Assembly: GCF_003207855.1 (NCBI RefSeq)
Contig: NZ_NKTZ01000002.1
Coordinates: forward strand, 186,001-250,000
From: Komagataeibacter rhaeticus
Lineage (GTDB): Bacteria; Pseudomonadota; Alphaproteobacteria; Acetobacterales; Acetobacteraceae
Reading direction: 5' to 3'
DNA: 64,000 nucleotides
Shown here: positions 11,074 through 19,334 of the stretch, piece by piece
Layout: each line of letters begins with the position of its first letter
Numbering within the stretch: position 1 is the stretch's first letter
Made by a program: the position numbers and the translations under genes
Notes under the pieces: model-generated
The model's input: the letters and a program-made list of their open reading frames with translations, nothing else
The model's database searches: none
Told to the model about the DNA's origin: nothing

Positions 11074-12270
11074 GTGATCACGCTTGAAGACATCACCGCC
11101 GCCGCACAGCGGATAAAGGGGCGCGTGCTGCATACGCCAACCGTGCCCTGCCAGACCCTCTCCCGCGCGACCGGGGCGGATATCGTGCTCAAGCTCGATA
11201 ACCTTCAGGCCGTGGGTTCCTTCAAGGAGCGTGGGGCGGCCAACAAGCTGGCCCTGCTTACCCCGCGCGAACGCGAACGCGGGGTCATTACCGTCTCGGC
11301 TGGCAACCACGCGCAGGGTGTTGCCCGCCATGCGTCCCTGCTGGGCATTGACGCGGTGATCGTCATGCCGCGCTTCACACCCGCCGCCAAGGTCACGCGC
11401 ACCGCGGCCTGGGGGGCCCGCGTGGTGCTGGAGGGCGACAACTTTGCCGAGGCCACCGCCCACGCCAACATGCTTTGCCAGCGCGAGGGGCGGGTATTCG
11501 TCCACCCCTATGACGACCCGGAAGTCATGGCGGGACAGGGCACCTTCGCGCTGGAACTGTTCGAGGATGCCGGCCCGCTTGATACCCTTGTCTGCCCCAT
11601 CGGGGGGGGCGGCCTGCTTGCGGGCTGCGCGGTGGCGGGCCGCGCGCTCCAGCCGGGCATGGACATCATTGGCGTGCAGGTGGAAAATTTCTCCTCCCTG
11701 TCCGGTTTCCCCGGGGACGAGGTGATGCCACCCGGCGGGGCCACCATTGCCGAGGGCATCGCGGTGCTCCAGATCGGGCGCCAGCCGCTGGAAGTCATCC
11801 GCGAACTGGTTTCCAGCGTGCTGGTCGTGCCTGAAAGCGCGATCGAGACCGCGATCACCATGCTGGCGGAAGGCGCCAAGCAGGTCAGCGAGGGCGCGGG
11901 AGCCACGGCGCTGGCCGCCGTGCTGACCTATCCCGAACTGTTCCGGGGCAAGCGGGTGGCGCTGCCGGTGACGGGCGGCAATATCGACAGCCGCATCCTG
12001 GCCAACACGCTGCTGCGCTCGCTGCTGCGCGACGGGCGGCTTTTGTGCCTGAAGATGGAAATACCCGACCGCCCCGGCGTGCTGGCCGACATTGCGCAGA
12101 AAATCAGCGCGGCAGGCGGCAACATCATCGAGGTCTCGCACCAGCGCCTGTTCACCACGCCCAGCGTGCAGGCCGCCGAGCTTGAGGTGATGATCGAGGC
12201 CCGCGACCCCGACCATGCCCGCGCGCTGGAAGCGGAACTGGCCAAGACCTATATCGTCCGCCGCGCCTGA
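11074..12270 (+). CDS. Threonine ammonia-lyase (ACT-domain type)
   Basis: A 398-residue PLP enzyme that deaminates threonine to 2-oxobutanoate, either feeding isoleucine synthesis or in catabolism. The PLP lysine is Lys51 in GSFKERGA. The phosphate-binding glycine loop is CPIGGGGLLAG near residue 175. The C-terminal 75 residues (EIPDRPGVLADIAQKI) form an ACT domain, so this is the single-ACT form rather than the longer IlvA with two ACT-like units. The start is a GTG at 11074, 12 bp after greA, suggesting cotranscription. A strong bidirectional terminator follows beyond a repeat element. Confidence 0.93.
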   Translation: MITLEDITAAAQRIKGRVLHTPTVPCQTLSRATGADIVLKLDNLQAVGSFKERGAANKLALLTPRERERGVITVSAGNHAQGVARHASLLGIDAVIVMPRFTPAAKVTRTAAWGARVVLEGDNFAEATAHANMLCQREGRVFVHPYDDPEVMAGQGTFALELFEDAGPLDTLVCPIGGGGLLAGCAVAGRALQPGMDIIGVQVENFSSLSGFPGDEVMPPGGATIAEGIAVLQIGRQPLEVIRELVSSVLVVPESAIETAITMLAEGAKQVSEGAGATALAAVLTYPELFRGKRVALPVTGGNIDSRILANTLLRSLLRDGRLLCLKMEIPDRPGVLADIAQKISAAGGNIIEVSHQRLFTTPSVQAAELEVMIEARDPDHARALEAELAKTYIVRRA

Positions 12271-12290
12271 TAAAATAAAGATAAGGAAAT

Positions 12291-12375
12291 AAAAGTTTTT
12301 GGGTACCGCCTTTTTTCAAAAAGGCGGCATTCCCTGAAGCTTTTTGAAAAAAGCTTCACCAGGAACTTCTTGTCC
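12291..12375 (+). repeat. Hairpin-rich intergenic repeat, copy A
   Basis: An approximately 85-bp element with two perfect stems: CCGCCTTTTT/AAAAAGGCGG (12306-12327) and TGAAGCTTTTT/AAAAAGCTTCA (12335-12358), then CACCAGGAACTTCTTGTCC. The same order of segments is found in reverse complement at 19217-19303. Neither copy is coding. It lies downstream of the threonine ammonia-lyase gene and could also reduce readthrough. Confidence 0.7.
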
Positions 12376-12384
12376 TGAAAAAGA

Positions 12385-12421
12385 CTGCGGGGGCGGCATG
12401 CAGCCACCCCCGCAGTTTTTT
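12385..12421. terminator. Bidirectional intrinsic terminator
   Basis: CTGCGGGGG (12385-12393) pairs with CCCCCGCAG (12407-12415), followed by six T on the plus strand and preceded by five A at 12378-12382. It should end transcription from the threonine ammonia-lyase gene on plus and from upp on minus. The upp stop codon overlaps the end of the T run. Confidence 0.85.
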
Positions 12422-13079
12422 ATTTGGTGCCGAACAGACGGTCGCCCGCATCACCCAGGCCGGGGCGGATATAGCCATGCTCGTCCAGCCCACGGTCAAT
12501 CGCGCAGGTGACAATGCGCACATCGGGGTGGGCCTTGCGCAGGCAGGCCACCCCTTCGGGGGAGGCCAGAAGGCAGACGAACACCATGCGCGTGCAACCC
12601 GCCTGCTTCAGCCGGTCAATGGCGGCAACGGCACTGTGGCCGGTGGCCAGCATCGGGTCCACCACCAGGCAGATGCGGTTGCCTACATCATCGGGCAGCT
12701 TCAGGTAGTATTCGACCGGTTCCAGCGTCTCGGGGTCACGGTACAGGCCGACATGGCCGATACGGGCGGAGGGTACAAGGTCAAGCAGCCCGTCCAGGAT
12801 GCCATTGCCCGCGCGCAGGATGGAAATCAGGCACAGCTTCTTGCCCGCCAGGCGCCTGGCCTGCATGGGCTCAAGCGGGGTTTCGATCTCCACCGGTTCC
12901 AGCGGCAGGTCACGCATGGCCTCGTAGCCGATCAGCAGGCTGAGTTCGCGCGCCAGGTGGCGGAACGCGCCGGTTGACGTATCGCGCTCACGCATGAGGG
13001 TCAGCTTGTGCTGGACCAGCGGGTGGTTGACGACAATCACGTCTTCATCATGCGGGGCGGCAGGTTCGGTCATATTCAT
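12420..13079 (-). CDS. upp: Uracil phosphoribosyltransferase
   Basis: A 219-residue enzyme that salvages uracil to UMP using PRPP. The PRPP-binding loop [12 protein letters not shown] sits near residue 140, and the uracil-binding end is visible as [24 protein letters not shown]. The N-terminus ([21 protein letters not shown]) is standard for the family. The ATG at 13079 lies 26 bp downstream of the msrB stop, so msrB and upp may be cotranscribed. The 3' end runs into the bidirectional terminator. It complements carAB next door, which supports de novo pyrimidine synthesis. Confidence 0.96.
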   Translation of the reverse strand: MNMTEPAAPHDEDVIVVNHPLVQHKLTLMRERDTSTGAFRHLARELSLLIGYEAMRDLPLEPVEIETPLEPMQARRLAGKKLCLISILRAGNGILDGLLDLVPSARIGHVGLYRDPETLEPVEYYLKLPDDVGNRICLVVDPMLATGHSAVAAIDRLKQAGCTRMVFVCLLASPEGVACLRKAHPDVRIVTCAIDRGLDEHGYIRPGLGDAGDRLFGTK

Positions 13080-13105
13080 TCCTTCAGGATCGTTGGGTTG
13101 CGTTA

Positions 13106-13507
13106 TCAGCTTGCGCCATCACGCGGGACGAAAGTCAATGCCAGTCCGTTCATGCAGTAACGCAGCCCGGTCGGCGGTGGCCCGTCGGGGAAGACGTGGC
13201 CAAGGTGGCCGTTGCAGTGCGCGCAGTGCACTTCCGTGCGGGTCATGCCGTGGCTGGTATCGGTCGTGGTGCCCAGCGCGCCGGGAATGGCATCGTAAAA
13301 CGAGGGCCAGCCGCTGCCGCTCTCATATTTCGTGCCGGAGTAAAACAGCGGCGTGCCGCAGCCCGCGCAACGATATTCACCGGCACGCTTTTCACTGTTC
13401 AGCGGGCTGGAACCGGGGCGCTCGGTCCCGTGTTCACGCAGGATGCGCAGCTGCTCGGGGGTCAGGCAGCCGCACTGGTTCCCACCCTTGTCTGCTTTAT
13501 CGGACAT
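13106..13507 (-). CDS. msrB: Peptide-methionine (R)-S-oxide reductase MsrB
   Basis: A 133-residue cytosolic repair enzyme that reduces methionine R-sulfoxide in proteins with thioredoxin. Two CxxC pairs (Cys47/Cys50 and Cys95/Cys98) bind structural zinc, and the catalytic cysteine is Cys118 in RYCMNG. The [12 protein letters not shown] and [11 protein letters not shown] motifs are complete. The ATG at 13507 faces gpmI, which starts 91 bp away on the other strand, so the short spacer must hold both promoters. Confidence 0.96.
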   Translation of the reverse strand: MSDKADKGGNQCGCLTPEQLRILREHGTERPGSSPLNSEKRAGEYRCAGCGTPLFYSGTKYESGSGWPSFYDAIPGALGTTTDTSHGMTRTEVHCAHCNGHLGHVFPDGPPPTGLRYCMNGLALTFVPRDGAS

Positions 13508-13598
13508 GGCTGTTTCTTTCCTTTGTCACACGGGCATTTCACGCGCGGCCCTTTTAGGGCATCATGGCATACAAAATAAAACAGGGAGACAATACCCA

Positions 13599-15152
13599 AT
13601 GAACGACCAGGTTGCAGCGAACAAGCCCCCCCGCCCCGTCATGCTGGTGGTGCTTGACGGTTTTGGCTGGCGCGAGGACCCGGCGGACAATGCCGTCAGG
13701 GCCGCCCGCACCCCGGCATTCGACACGCTGTGGCAGGCAGGGCCGCGCGCCTTCCTCAAGACCTGTGGGGAGGATGTGGGCCTGCCGCAAGGGCAGATGG
13801 GCAATTCCGAGGTCGGTCACCTCAATATCGGCGCGGGCCGGGTGGTGATGCAGGAACTGCCCCGCATTTCCACGGGGCTTGCCGATGGTTCGGTGGCAAA
13901 GGGCGCGGTCATGCGGGATTTCATCGCCGCACTGAAAAAAAGCGGCGGCACCTGCCACCTGATGGGCCTTGTCTCCCCCGGTGGCGTGCATGCCCATCAG
14001 GACCATGCGGCGGCCCTTGCCCGCATCCTGCGCGAAGCGGATGTGCCCGTGACCTTCCATATCTTTACCGATGGGCGCGACACCGCGCCCCGTTCGGGGC
14101 ACGACTATGTCAGCACCCTGCTGGCCAGCCTGCCGGCGGGTGTGAAGATCGGCACCGTATCGGGCCGCTACTACGCCATGGACCGTGACCGCCGGTGGGA
14201 CCGGGTGGAAAAGACCTACAACGCCATCGTATCCGGACAGGGGGAAAAGGCGGGCGATGCGCTGGAAGTGCTGGACCGCGCCTATGCGGCGGGCATCACG
14301 GACGAGTTTGTCGTCCCCACCGTGATCGGGGAATATGGCGGCATGCGCGACGGGGATGGCGTGCTGAGCTTCAACTTCCGCGCCGACCGCATCCGCCAGC
14401 TGCTCGATGCGCTGCTGGAACCGGATTTCGAGGGGTTCAGACGCACGAAGGTGGTCAATACCGCCGCCGTCGTGGGCATGACGCGCTACAGCGACCGGCT
14501 GGCGGAACTGATTGCCGTGCTGTTCCCGCCACAGGAACTGCATGACCTGCTGGGGGATGTGGTATCGGAAGCCGGGCTGAAGCAGGTCCGCATGGCGGAG
14601 ACCGAGAAATACCCCCACGTCACCTATTTCCTCAATGGCGGGCGCGAGCGCCAGCTACCGGGGGAGGACCGTGTCATGGTCCCCTCCCCCAAGGTCGCGA
14701 CCTATGACCTGCAGCCCGAGATGTCGGCCCCGGAACTGACCGACCGCGCGGTGGAAGCCATCGAGAGCGGCCAATACGACCTGATCGTGCTGAACTTCGC
14801 CAATGCGGACATGGTGGGCCATACCGGCGTGCTGTCGGCCGCGATCCGGGCGGTCGAGGCGGTGGATACCGGGCTGGGCCGGATTGTAAACGCCATTCAC
14901 CACATGGGCGGGGCATTGCTGGTCACGGCCGACCACGGTAATGCGGAAACCATGTTCGACCCCGAGACCAATGGCCCCCATACCGCCCATACGCTGAACG
15001 TGGTGCCCGTGGTGCTGACCGGCGTGCCCGGTGCCCGGCTGCATGATGGCAGGCTGGCCGACCTGGCCCCCACGCTGCTGCAGATCATGGGCCTGCCCCA
15101 GCCCACCGCCATGACGGGCCATTCCCTGCTGGACGGGCCTGCGCCATCCTGA
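13599..15152 (+). CDS. gpmI: 2,3-bisphosphoglycerate-independent phosphoglycerate mutase
   Basis: A 517-residue two-metal enzyme of the alkaline-phosphatase fold that interconverts 3- and 2-phosphoglycerate in glycolysis. The first metal ligand lies in VVLDGFGWR (Asp20) and the phosphorylated serine is Ser70 in MGNSEVGHLNIGAGR. The later metal site TADHGNAETM near residue 445 is complete. Start chosen at the ATG at 13599 because AGGGAG lies 10 bases before it and the product then begins just before the conserved core; the frame is open further upstream, opposite msrB. The EnvC-like gene follows closely. Confidence 0.97.
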   Translation: MNDQVAANKPPRPVMLVVLDGFGWREDPADNAVRAARTPAFDTLWQAGPRAFLKTCGEDVGLPQGQMGNSEVGHLNIGAGRVVMQELPRISTGLADGSVAKGAVMRDFIAALKKSGGTCHLMGLVSPGGVHAHQDHAAALARILREADVPVTFHIFTDGRDTAPRSGHDYVSTLLASLPAGVKIGTVSGRYYAMDRDRRWDRVEKTYNAIVSGQGEKAGDALEVLDRAYAAGITDEFVVPTVIGEYGGMRDGDGVLSFNFRADRIRQLLDALLEPDFEGFRRTKVVNTAAVVGMTRYSDRLAELIAVLFPPQELHDLLGDVVSEAGLKQVRMAETEKYPHVTYFLNGGRERQLPGEDRVMVPSPKVATYDLQPEMSAPELTDRAVEAIESGQYDLIVLNFANADMVGHTGVLSAAIRAVEAVDTGLGRIVNAIHHMGGALLVTADHGNAETMFDPETNGPHTAHTLNVVPVVLTGVPGARLHDGRLADLAPTLLQIMGLPQPTAMTGHSLLDGPAPS

Positions 15153-15220
15153 CAGCACGCCTGAACCCGTTCCCCCGCTGGCGGGGTCATCTGGCCCGCG
15201 GGGCTGCCCTTGCATGCTCC

Positions 15221-16495
15221 ATGCTGGCGGCCCCGGCGTGGGCGGCGGCCGGCCATGCCCCCCACGCCACGACCGCGCACGCGGCCCATGCCGGCACGCA
15301 TGCCGCCAGCGAGCAGCAGATCCGCCAGCAGATCGAAGCCGCCCGCACCGCGCGCGCGGACCTGCTGGCGCGCCAGCAGCAGCAGGCGCGTGACCTGGAG
15401 GACCGCCGCAAGGCGCAGCAGGCCGCGCGCGAACAGGCCGATGCCGATGCCCGGAAGGCAGCCAGCCTGTCCGCCGCCACGGTCGACGCCACGGCGCGCC
15501 TGCAGCACACCGAACAGCAGGCCGCCGACCTGGACAGCCGCATTGCCGACCTGCATACCGAGCAGGCGGCCCTCCAGCAGCAGCTTGCGCGTGAGACGGC
15601 GCGCCTTTCCCCACTGCTGCCCCTTGCCGAACGGCTTTCCCTCTACCCTGCCGATACCCTGCTGGCCGTGCCCCTGCCCGCCGACCGCGCGGTGACCGGC
15701 CTGCTGGTGGTACATGGCATGATGGCCGACATCGCCCGCCAGGCCCGCGCCATCCATGACCGCCGCGCCCGCCTGGCCCAGCTTGATACCGAACTGGCCC
15801 GGCAGCAGCAGCAGATGCATCAGGTGGTGAGCGAGCGCGAGAGCCAGCGCGAAAGCGTCAACCGTGCCGCCCATGCCGCGCTGGAAGCCCAGCAGCGCTC
15901 GAACGCGGCAGCCCAGAGTGCCACGCAGGCGGTGGCGGACGCCGCCCGCCGTGCCTCCAGCGTGCAGGACGCCATCGCCCGCATAGAAGCCACCGAGGAA
16001 CAGGCGGAAAAGAACCTTGAACAGGCCGCCCGCGCCGCCGAACGCGCCCATGACATGCAGGCCGCCACCGCCGCGCGCCGGAAGGTACAGGAAATGGAGA
16101 CAGGTGCCGGTCCCGGCATGACCACCGCCAGCGCGGGCGCACCGGTTGCGGGCAGCGTGCTGACGGCATGGGGCAAGACCACCGAAAGCGGCCCCGCCAC
16201 CGGCGTGACCTATGCCCCCCCCTCGCGCGCCACCGTGCGCGCGCCCTGCACGGGACGGGTTGATTTTGCCGGTGCCTTCCGCACATACGGGCAGATGATG
16301 ATCATTGACTGTGGCAAGCATTACCGTTTCGTGCTGGCGGGGCTGGGCGAGATTGCGGTGGCGGCGGGCCAGCAGGTCAGCCATGGCGCGGCGGTCGGCC
16401 AGATGCCACCATGGGGGGGAGGCGACAGCAGGCCCACCCTGTTCGTGCAGCTGCGCCATGGGGGCGCCACCGTCAACCCGGCCCCGTACCTGTGA
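15221..16495 (+). CDS. EnvC-like M23/LytM-domain murein hydrolase activator, start uncertain
   Basis: At least 424 residues: an Ala-rich leader (AAPAWAAAG, probable signal-peptidase site), a very long Gln/Ala/Arg-rich coiled coil (about 30-280), and a C-terminal LytM/M23 lysostaphin-like domain (VRAPCTGRVDFAGAFRTYGQMMIIDCG...LFVQLRHGGATVNPAPYL). Family members are periplasmic and activate amidases that split septal murein. The metal-binding histidines of active M23 enzymes are not evident, as in EnvC, so an activator role is likely. The ATG at 15221 cuts into the signal peptide. The frame is open back to the gpmI stop, and only a CTG at 15161 would restore an R-rich n-region and hydrophobic core. 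ctpA follows. Confidence 0.82.
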   Translation: MLAAPAWAAAGHAPHATTAHAAHAGTHAASEQQIRQQIEAARTARADLLARQQQQARDLEDRRKAQQAAREQADADARKAASLSAATVDATARLQHTEQQAADLDSRIADLHTEQAALQQQLARETARLSPLLPLAERLSLYPADTLLAVPLPADRAVTGLLVVHGMMADIARQARAIHDRRARLAQLDTELARQQQQMHQVVSERESQRESVNRAAHAALEAQQRSNAAAQSATQAVADAARRASSVQDAIARIEATEEQAEKNLEQAARAAERAHDMQAATAARRKVQEMETGAGPGMTTASAGAPVAGSVLTAWGKTTESGPATGVTYAPPSRATVRAPCTGRVDFAGAFRTYGQMMIIDCGKHYRFVLAGLGEIAVAAGQQVSHGAAVGQMPPWGGGDSRPTLFVQLRHGGATVNPAPYL

Positions 16496-16645
16496 GGAAC
16501 GGGCGTGATACGGTTTTATCCGCATGCAGGTTCGGTATATGCTGCCCACCCGTGACGGATGGGCAGGATCACGTTACAACGCAACGCGAAGAGTACATGC
16601 AGGCCAGCCAGACCATGGTGGCGGGTATCCAGGAGACAACGACGC

Positions 16646-18247
16646 ATGAAGTTCCGTAATGGCTTGCTGATCGGTTGCGCCTTTCTTGCAGGGATCGTGG
16701 CGGCCCCGCAGATCACCTATTATTCAGTCAGCCGATGGGCCAACCTGGCCCCCATGGCCCATGCGGCGGACCCTGCCCCCACCAAGGATGACAACTCCCC
16801 GCACGAGATCGAACAGCTGATGTTCCTGTTCGGTTACGTACTGGAAAAGGTGAAGGCCAATTATGTCGAGCCGGTCTCGACACGCGACCTGATCACCAAC
16901 GCGCTCAACGGCATGCTCAGCGGGCTGGACCCGCACAGTTCGTACATGACCGAAAAGCAGTTCTCCGACCTGCAGGTCCAGACCAAGGGGTCCTTTGGCG
17001 GGCTGGGGCTGGAAGTGCAGGGCGAGGACGGGCATGTACGCGTGGTCTCCCCCATTGATGACACGCCCGCCGCCCGCGCGGGCATCAAGCCCGGTGACTT
17101 CATCGTGGCCATTGATGGCAAGAACATCGATGGTCAGGCGCTGGATCAGGTCGTGACCCAGATGCGCGGCAAGCCCGATACCCGCATCACGCTGACGCTG
17201 ATCCGTGAAAAGGCGCCCAAGCCCATCATCGTTACCCTGACGCGCGCGATCATTCCGCTGCTGGTCATCAAATCCGCGCTGTATGACAATGTGGGCTACA
17301 TCCGAATCGCGCAGTTCAACGAGGAAACCCAGTCCGGCCTGCTGGCGGCCTACAAGAAGCTGCAGGCCCAGACACACAACAAGATGGCGGGGCTGATCAT
17401 CGACCTGCGCTCCGACCCCGGCGGGCTGCTGACACAGGCCATCGACGTCAGTTCCGACTTCATCCGCAGCGGCGAGATCGTGTCCACCCGCGCCCGCCAC
17501 CCGCAGGACAGCCAGCGCTGGGATGCCCATAATACCGACATCACCGGCGGCCTGCCCATTGTCGTCCTGATCAATGGCGGCTCCGCTTCCGCCTCCGAAA
17601 TCGTGGCCGGGGCATTGCAGGACCACCAGCGCGCCGTCCTGCTGGGTGAAAAGACATTCGGCAAGGGGTCGGTGCAGACCATCCTGCCCATTCCGGGCGA
17701 AGGGGCAATCCGCCTGACCACGGCGCGCTACTACACGCCGTCCGGCCGGTCCATACAGGGGCTGGGCATCATGCCCGACATTCCCGTGCGCGAAGCGCAT
17801 GACGATGCGGGCTACAGCATCCATGAAGCCGATCTGGCCCATATCATCAAGAACCGTGGTGGCAACACCGCCCAGCCCCCGTCGCGCACGGACCTGCCCG
17901 CCATCGCCAAGTCCATCCCCGCCCAGCCGCCCGCCAGCTGGCCCGCTTACGATCCCGCCAAGCCCACGACCGATTTCCAGCTACAGGAAGGGCTGAGGGT
18001 CGTGCGCGCCATGGCGGGCCTGCCCGTGGCGGCCGAACCCCCGATCCGTGATGACAGGACACAGGCAACCCCCGTGTCCAGCGCGGCCACGCCACCCAAG
18101 GCCGCGACACCCGCCACCCCTGCCACACCGGCCACGCCCGGGACACCTGCCACGCCGGCTCCGGCGGAAAAGGAGGCACCGCCCGCGGCGCCCGTCCCGA
18201 CCCCTCCGGCCAAGCCTGCGGCACCCGCAGCGCCCACCCATCCATGA
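16646..18247 (+). CDS. ctpA: S41-family carboxy-terminal processing peptidase
   Basis: A 533-residue serine protease with an N-terminal membrane anchor or signal peptide (LLIGCAFLAGIVAAP), so it acts in the periplasm. A PDZ domain (GSFGGLGLEVQGEDG...AARAGIKPGDFIVAIDG) lies at about 120-200. The S41 core has the SASASE serine loop near residue 313 and the catalytic lysine in FGKG at about 340. The last 100 residues are an Ala-Thr-Pro repeat tail. ATG at 16646 chosen because AGGAGA lies nine bases before it. It follows the EnvC-like gene, a common pairing in proteobacteria, and overlaps rppH by four bases (ATGA). Confidence 0.94.
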   Translation: MKFRNGLLIGCAFLAGIVAAPQITYYSVSRWANLAPMAHAADPAPTKDDNSPHEIEQLMFLFGYVLEKVKANYVEPVSTRDLITNALNGMLSGLDPHSSYMTEKQFSDLQVQTKGSFGGLGLEVQGEDGHVRVVSPIDDTPAARAGIKPGDFIVAIDGKNIDGQALDQVVTQMRGKPDTRITLTLIREKAPKPIIVTLTRAIIPLLVIKSALYDNVGYIRIAQFNEETQSGLLAAYKKLQAQTHNKMAGLIIDLRSDPGGLLTQAIDVSSDFIRSGEIVSTRARHPQDSQRWDAHNTDITGGLPIVVLINGGSASASEIVAGALQDHQRAVLLGEKTFGKGSVQTILPIPGEGAIRLTTARYYTPSGRSIQGLGIMPDIPVREAHDDAGYSIHEADLAHIIKNRGGNTAQPPSRTDLPAIAKSIPAQPPASWPAYDPAKPTTDFQLQEGLRVVRAMAGLPVAAEPPIRDDRTQATPVSSAATPPKAATPATPATPATPGTPATPAPAEKEAPPAAPVPTPPAKPAAPAAPTHP

Positions 18248-18771
18248 GCATGCCGGAAACCCGCTTGATGACCGATCCCGCCACCCTGCCCTATCGCCCC
18301 AATGTGGGTGCGCTTGTCTTCAACCGTCAGGGCGAGGTGTTTGTCGCGCGCCGCACCGACATGCCGGGCGCGGGCGGCCCACCGGAACAGGGCGTATGGC
18401 AGTGCCCGCAGGGCGGCATTGACGAAGGCGAGACGCCGGAAGTGGCCGTGCTGCGCGAACTGCATGAGGAAACCGGCACCACGGCGGCCAGCATCATCGC
18501 CACCTATCCCGAATGGCTGAGCTACGACCTGCCCGCGCACCTGATCGGCAAGGCGCTGGGCGGCCGCTATCGCGGCCAGAGGCAGCGCTGGTTTGCCCTG
18601 CGCTATACCGGCGATGGCCATGATATCCGGCTGGATATGCAGGTTCCGGCTGAATTCGATCTGTGGAAATGGGTGCCGCTGGCGCAGCTTCCCCTGCTCA
18701 ATGTGGGCATCAAGAAGGAAATCTATGCCCGGCTGGCGGCATATTTCGCCCCTTACGCCACCGCTGCCTGA
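18244..18771 (+). CDS. rppH: RNA 5'-pyrophosphohydrolase RppH (Nudix)
   Basis: A 175-residue Nudix enzyme that removes pyrophosphate from 5'-triphosphate RNA and so triggers mRNA decay. The Nudix box spans residues 57-79 (GGIDEGE...RELHEETGT). The family-specific features LPYRPNVGALVFN, VWQCPQGGID and RGQRQRWFALRY are all present. It overlaps ctpA by four bases. Its last 19 bp overlap the 3' end of the convergent Nudix gene on the other strand. Confidence 0.95.
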   Translation: MSMPETRLMTDPATLPYRPNVGALVFNRQGEVFVARRTDMPGAGGPPEQGVWQCPQGGIDEGETPEVAVLRELHEETGTTAASIIATYPEWLSYDLPAHLIGKALGGRYRGQRQRWFALRYTGDGHDIRLDMQVPAEFDLWKWVPLAQLPLLNVGIKKEIYARLAAYFAPYATAA

Positions 18772-19172
18772 GGCAGGAGCCCCGCCCGTACAAGGGCTGC
18801 CAGCACGCTGCCATGCATCAGTGGGGCCAGCGGCAGCCCCGTGATATCGGCCACCCCGGCCCAGCGCAGTTCGGCAATTTCAGCAGCAGGAATGGGCGCG
18901 CCCTCCAGCCGTGCGGCCCATATGCGGGCCTGCACGATATGGTCCGGCTCATTGGCCGCCGCATCCCTGAACGTTCCGGGCAGTTCAGGCCCCGGTATCA
19001 GGTCACAGCCCAGTTCCTCACGAATTTCACGGCGCAGGGCATCCAGCGGGGCCTCGCCCGGTTCCGGCTTGCCGCCGGGAAGCATGAAGGGTGTCGTGCC
19101 GCGCTTGCGGACAAGCAGCAGTCGTTCGTCCGCAATAATCGCCGCACAGACAACCCTGATCAGCCCTGCCAT
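18753..19172 (-). CDS. Nudix hydrolase (MutT-like)
   Basis: A 139-residue protein with a complete Nudix box at residues 34-56 (GKPEPGE...RREIREELGC). The LPGGKPEPGE lead-in and short length fit a MutT/ADP-ribose pyrophosphatase-like enzyme that cleaves a nucleoside diphosphate linked to another group; the substrate cannot be told from sequence. It converges with rppH, another Nudix gene, with a 19-bp coding overlap at the 3' ends. Confidence 0.88.
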   Translation of the reverse strand: MAGLIRVVCAAIIADERLLLVRKRGTTPFMLPGGKPEPGEAPLDALRREIREELGCDLIPGPELPGTFRDAAANEPDHIVQARIWAARLEGAPIPAAEIAELRWAGVADITGLPLAPLMHGSVLAALVRAGLLPQAAVA

Positions 19173-19216
19173 GCCTGTTCCCTTTCCACCCTGCCGTGAA
19201 AAAGCAGGTCGTAAAT

Positions 19217-19303
19217 GACAAAAAATTTCTGGCGAAGCTTTTCCCTGAAAGCTTCAGGGACGGCCGCCTTTTTTCAAAAAGGCGGCAGCCGAAAACTTTT
19301 GTC
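19217..19303 (-). repeat. Hairpin-rich intergenic repeat, copy B (inverted relative to copy A)
   Basis: Read on the minus strand it begins ACAAAAGTTTTCGGCTG, then a GCCGCCTTTTT/AAAAAGGCGGC-type stem (19263-19286), then TCCCTGAAGCTTTC...AAAGCTTCGCCAGAAA (stem arms 19234-19241 and 19248-19255). Segment by segment this matches 12291-12375. It sits upstream of the minus-strand Nudix gene and downstream of the EmrB-like gene. Confidence 0.7.
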
Positions 19304-19334
19304 CTGTATCCACTGACTGTCTTGACGCGTCTTC

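Noticed and set aside
18090-18175. Short tandem repeat in ctpA as a mobile or CRISPR-like array
   Set aside because: It only encodes an Ala-Thr-Pro-rich tail; units are short, imperfect and in frame, without spacers.
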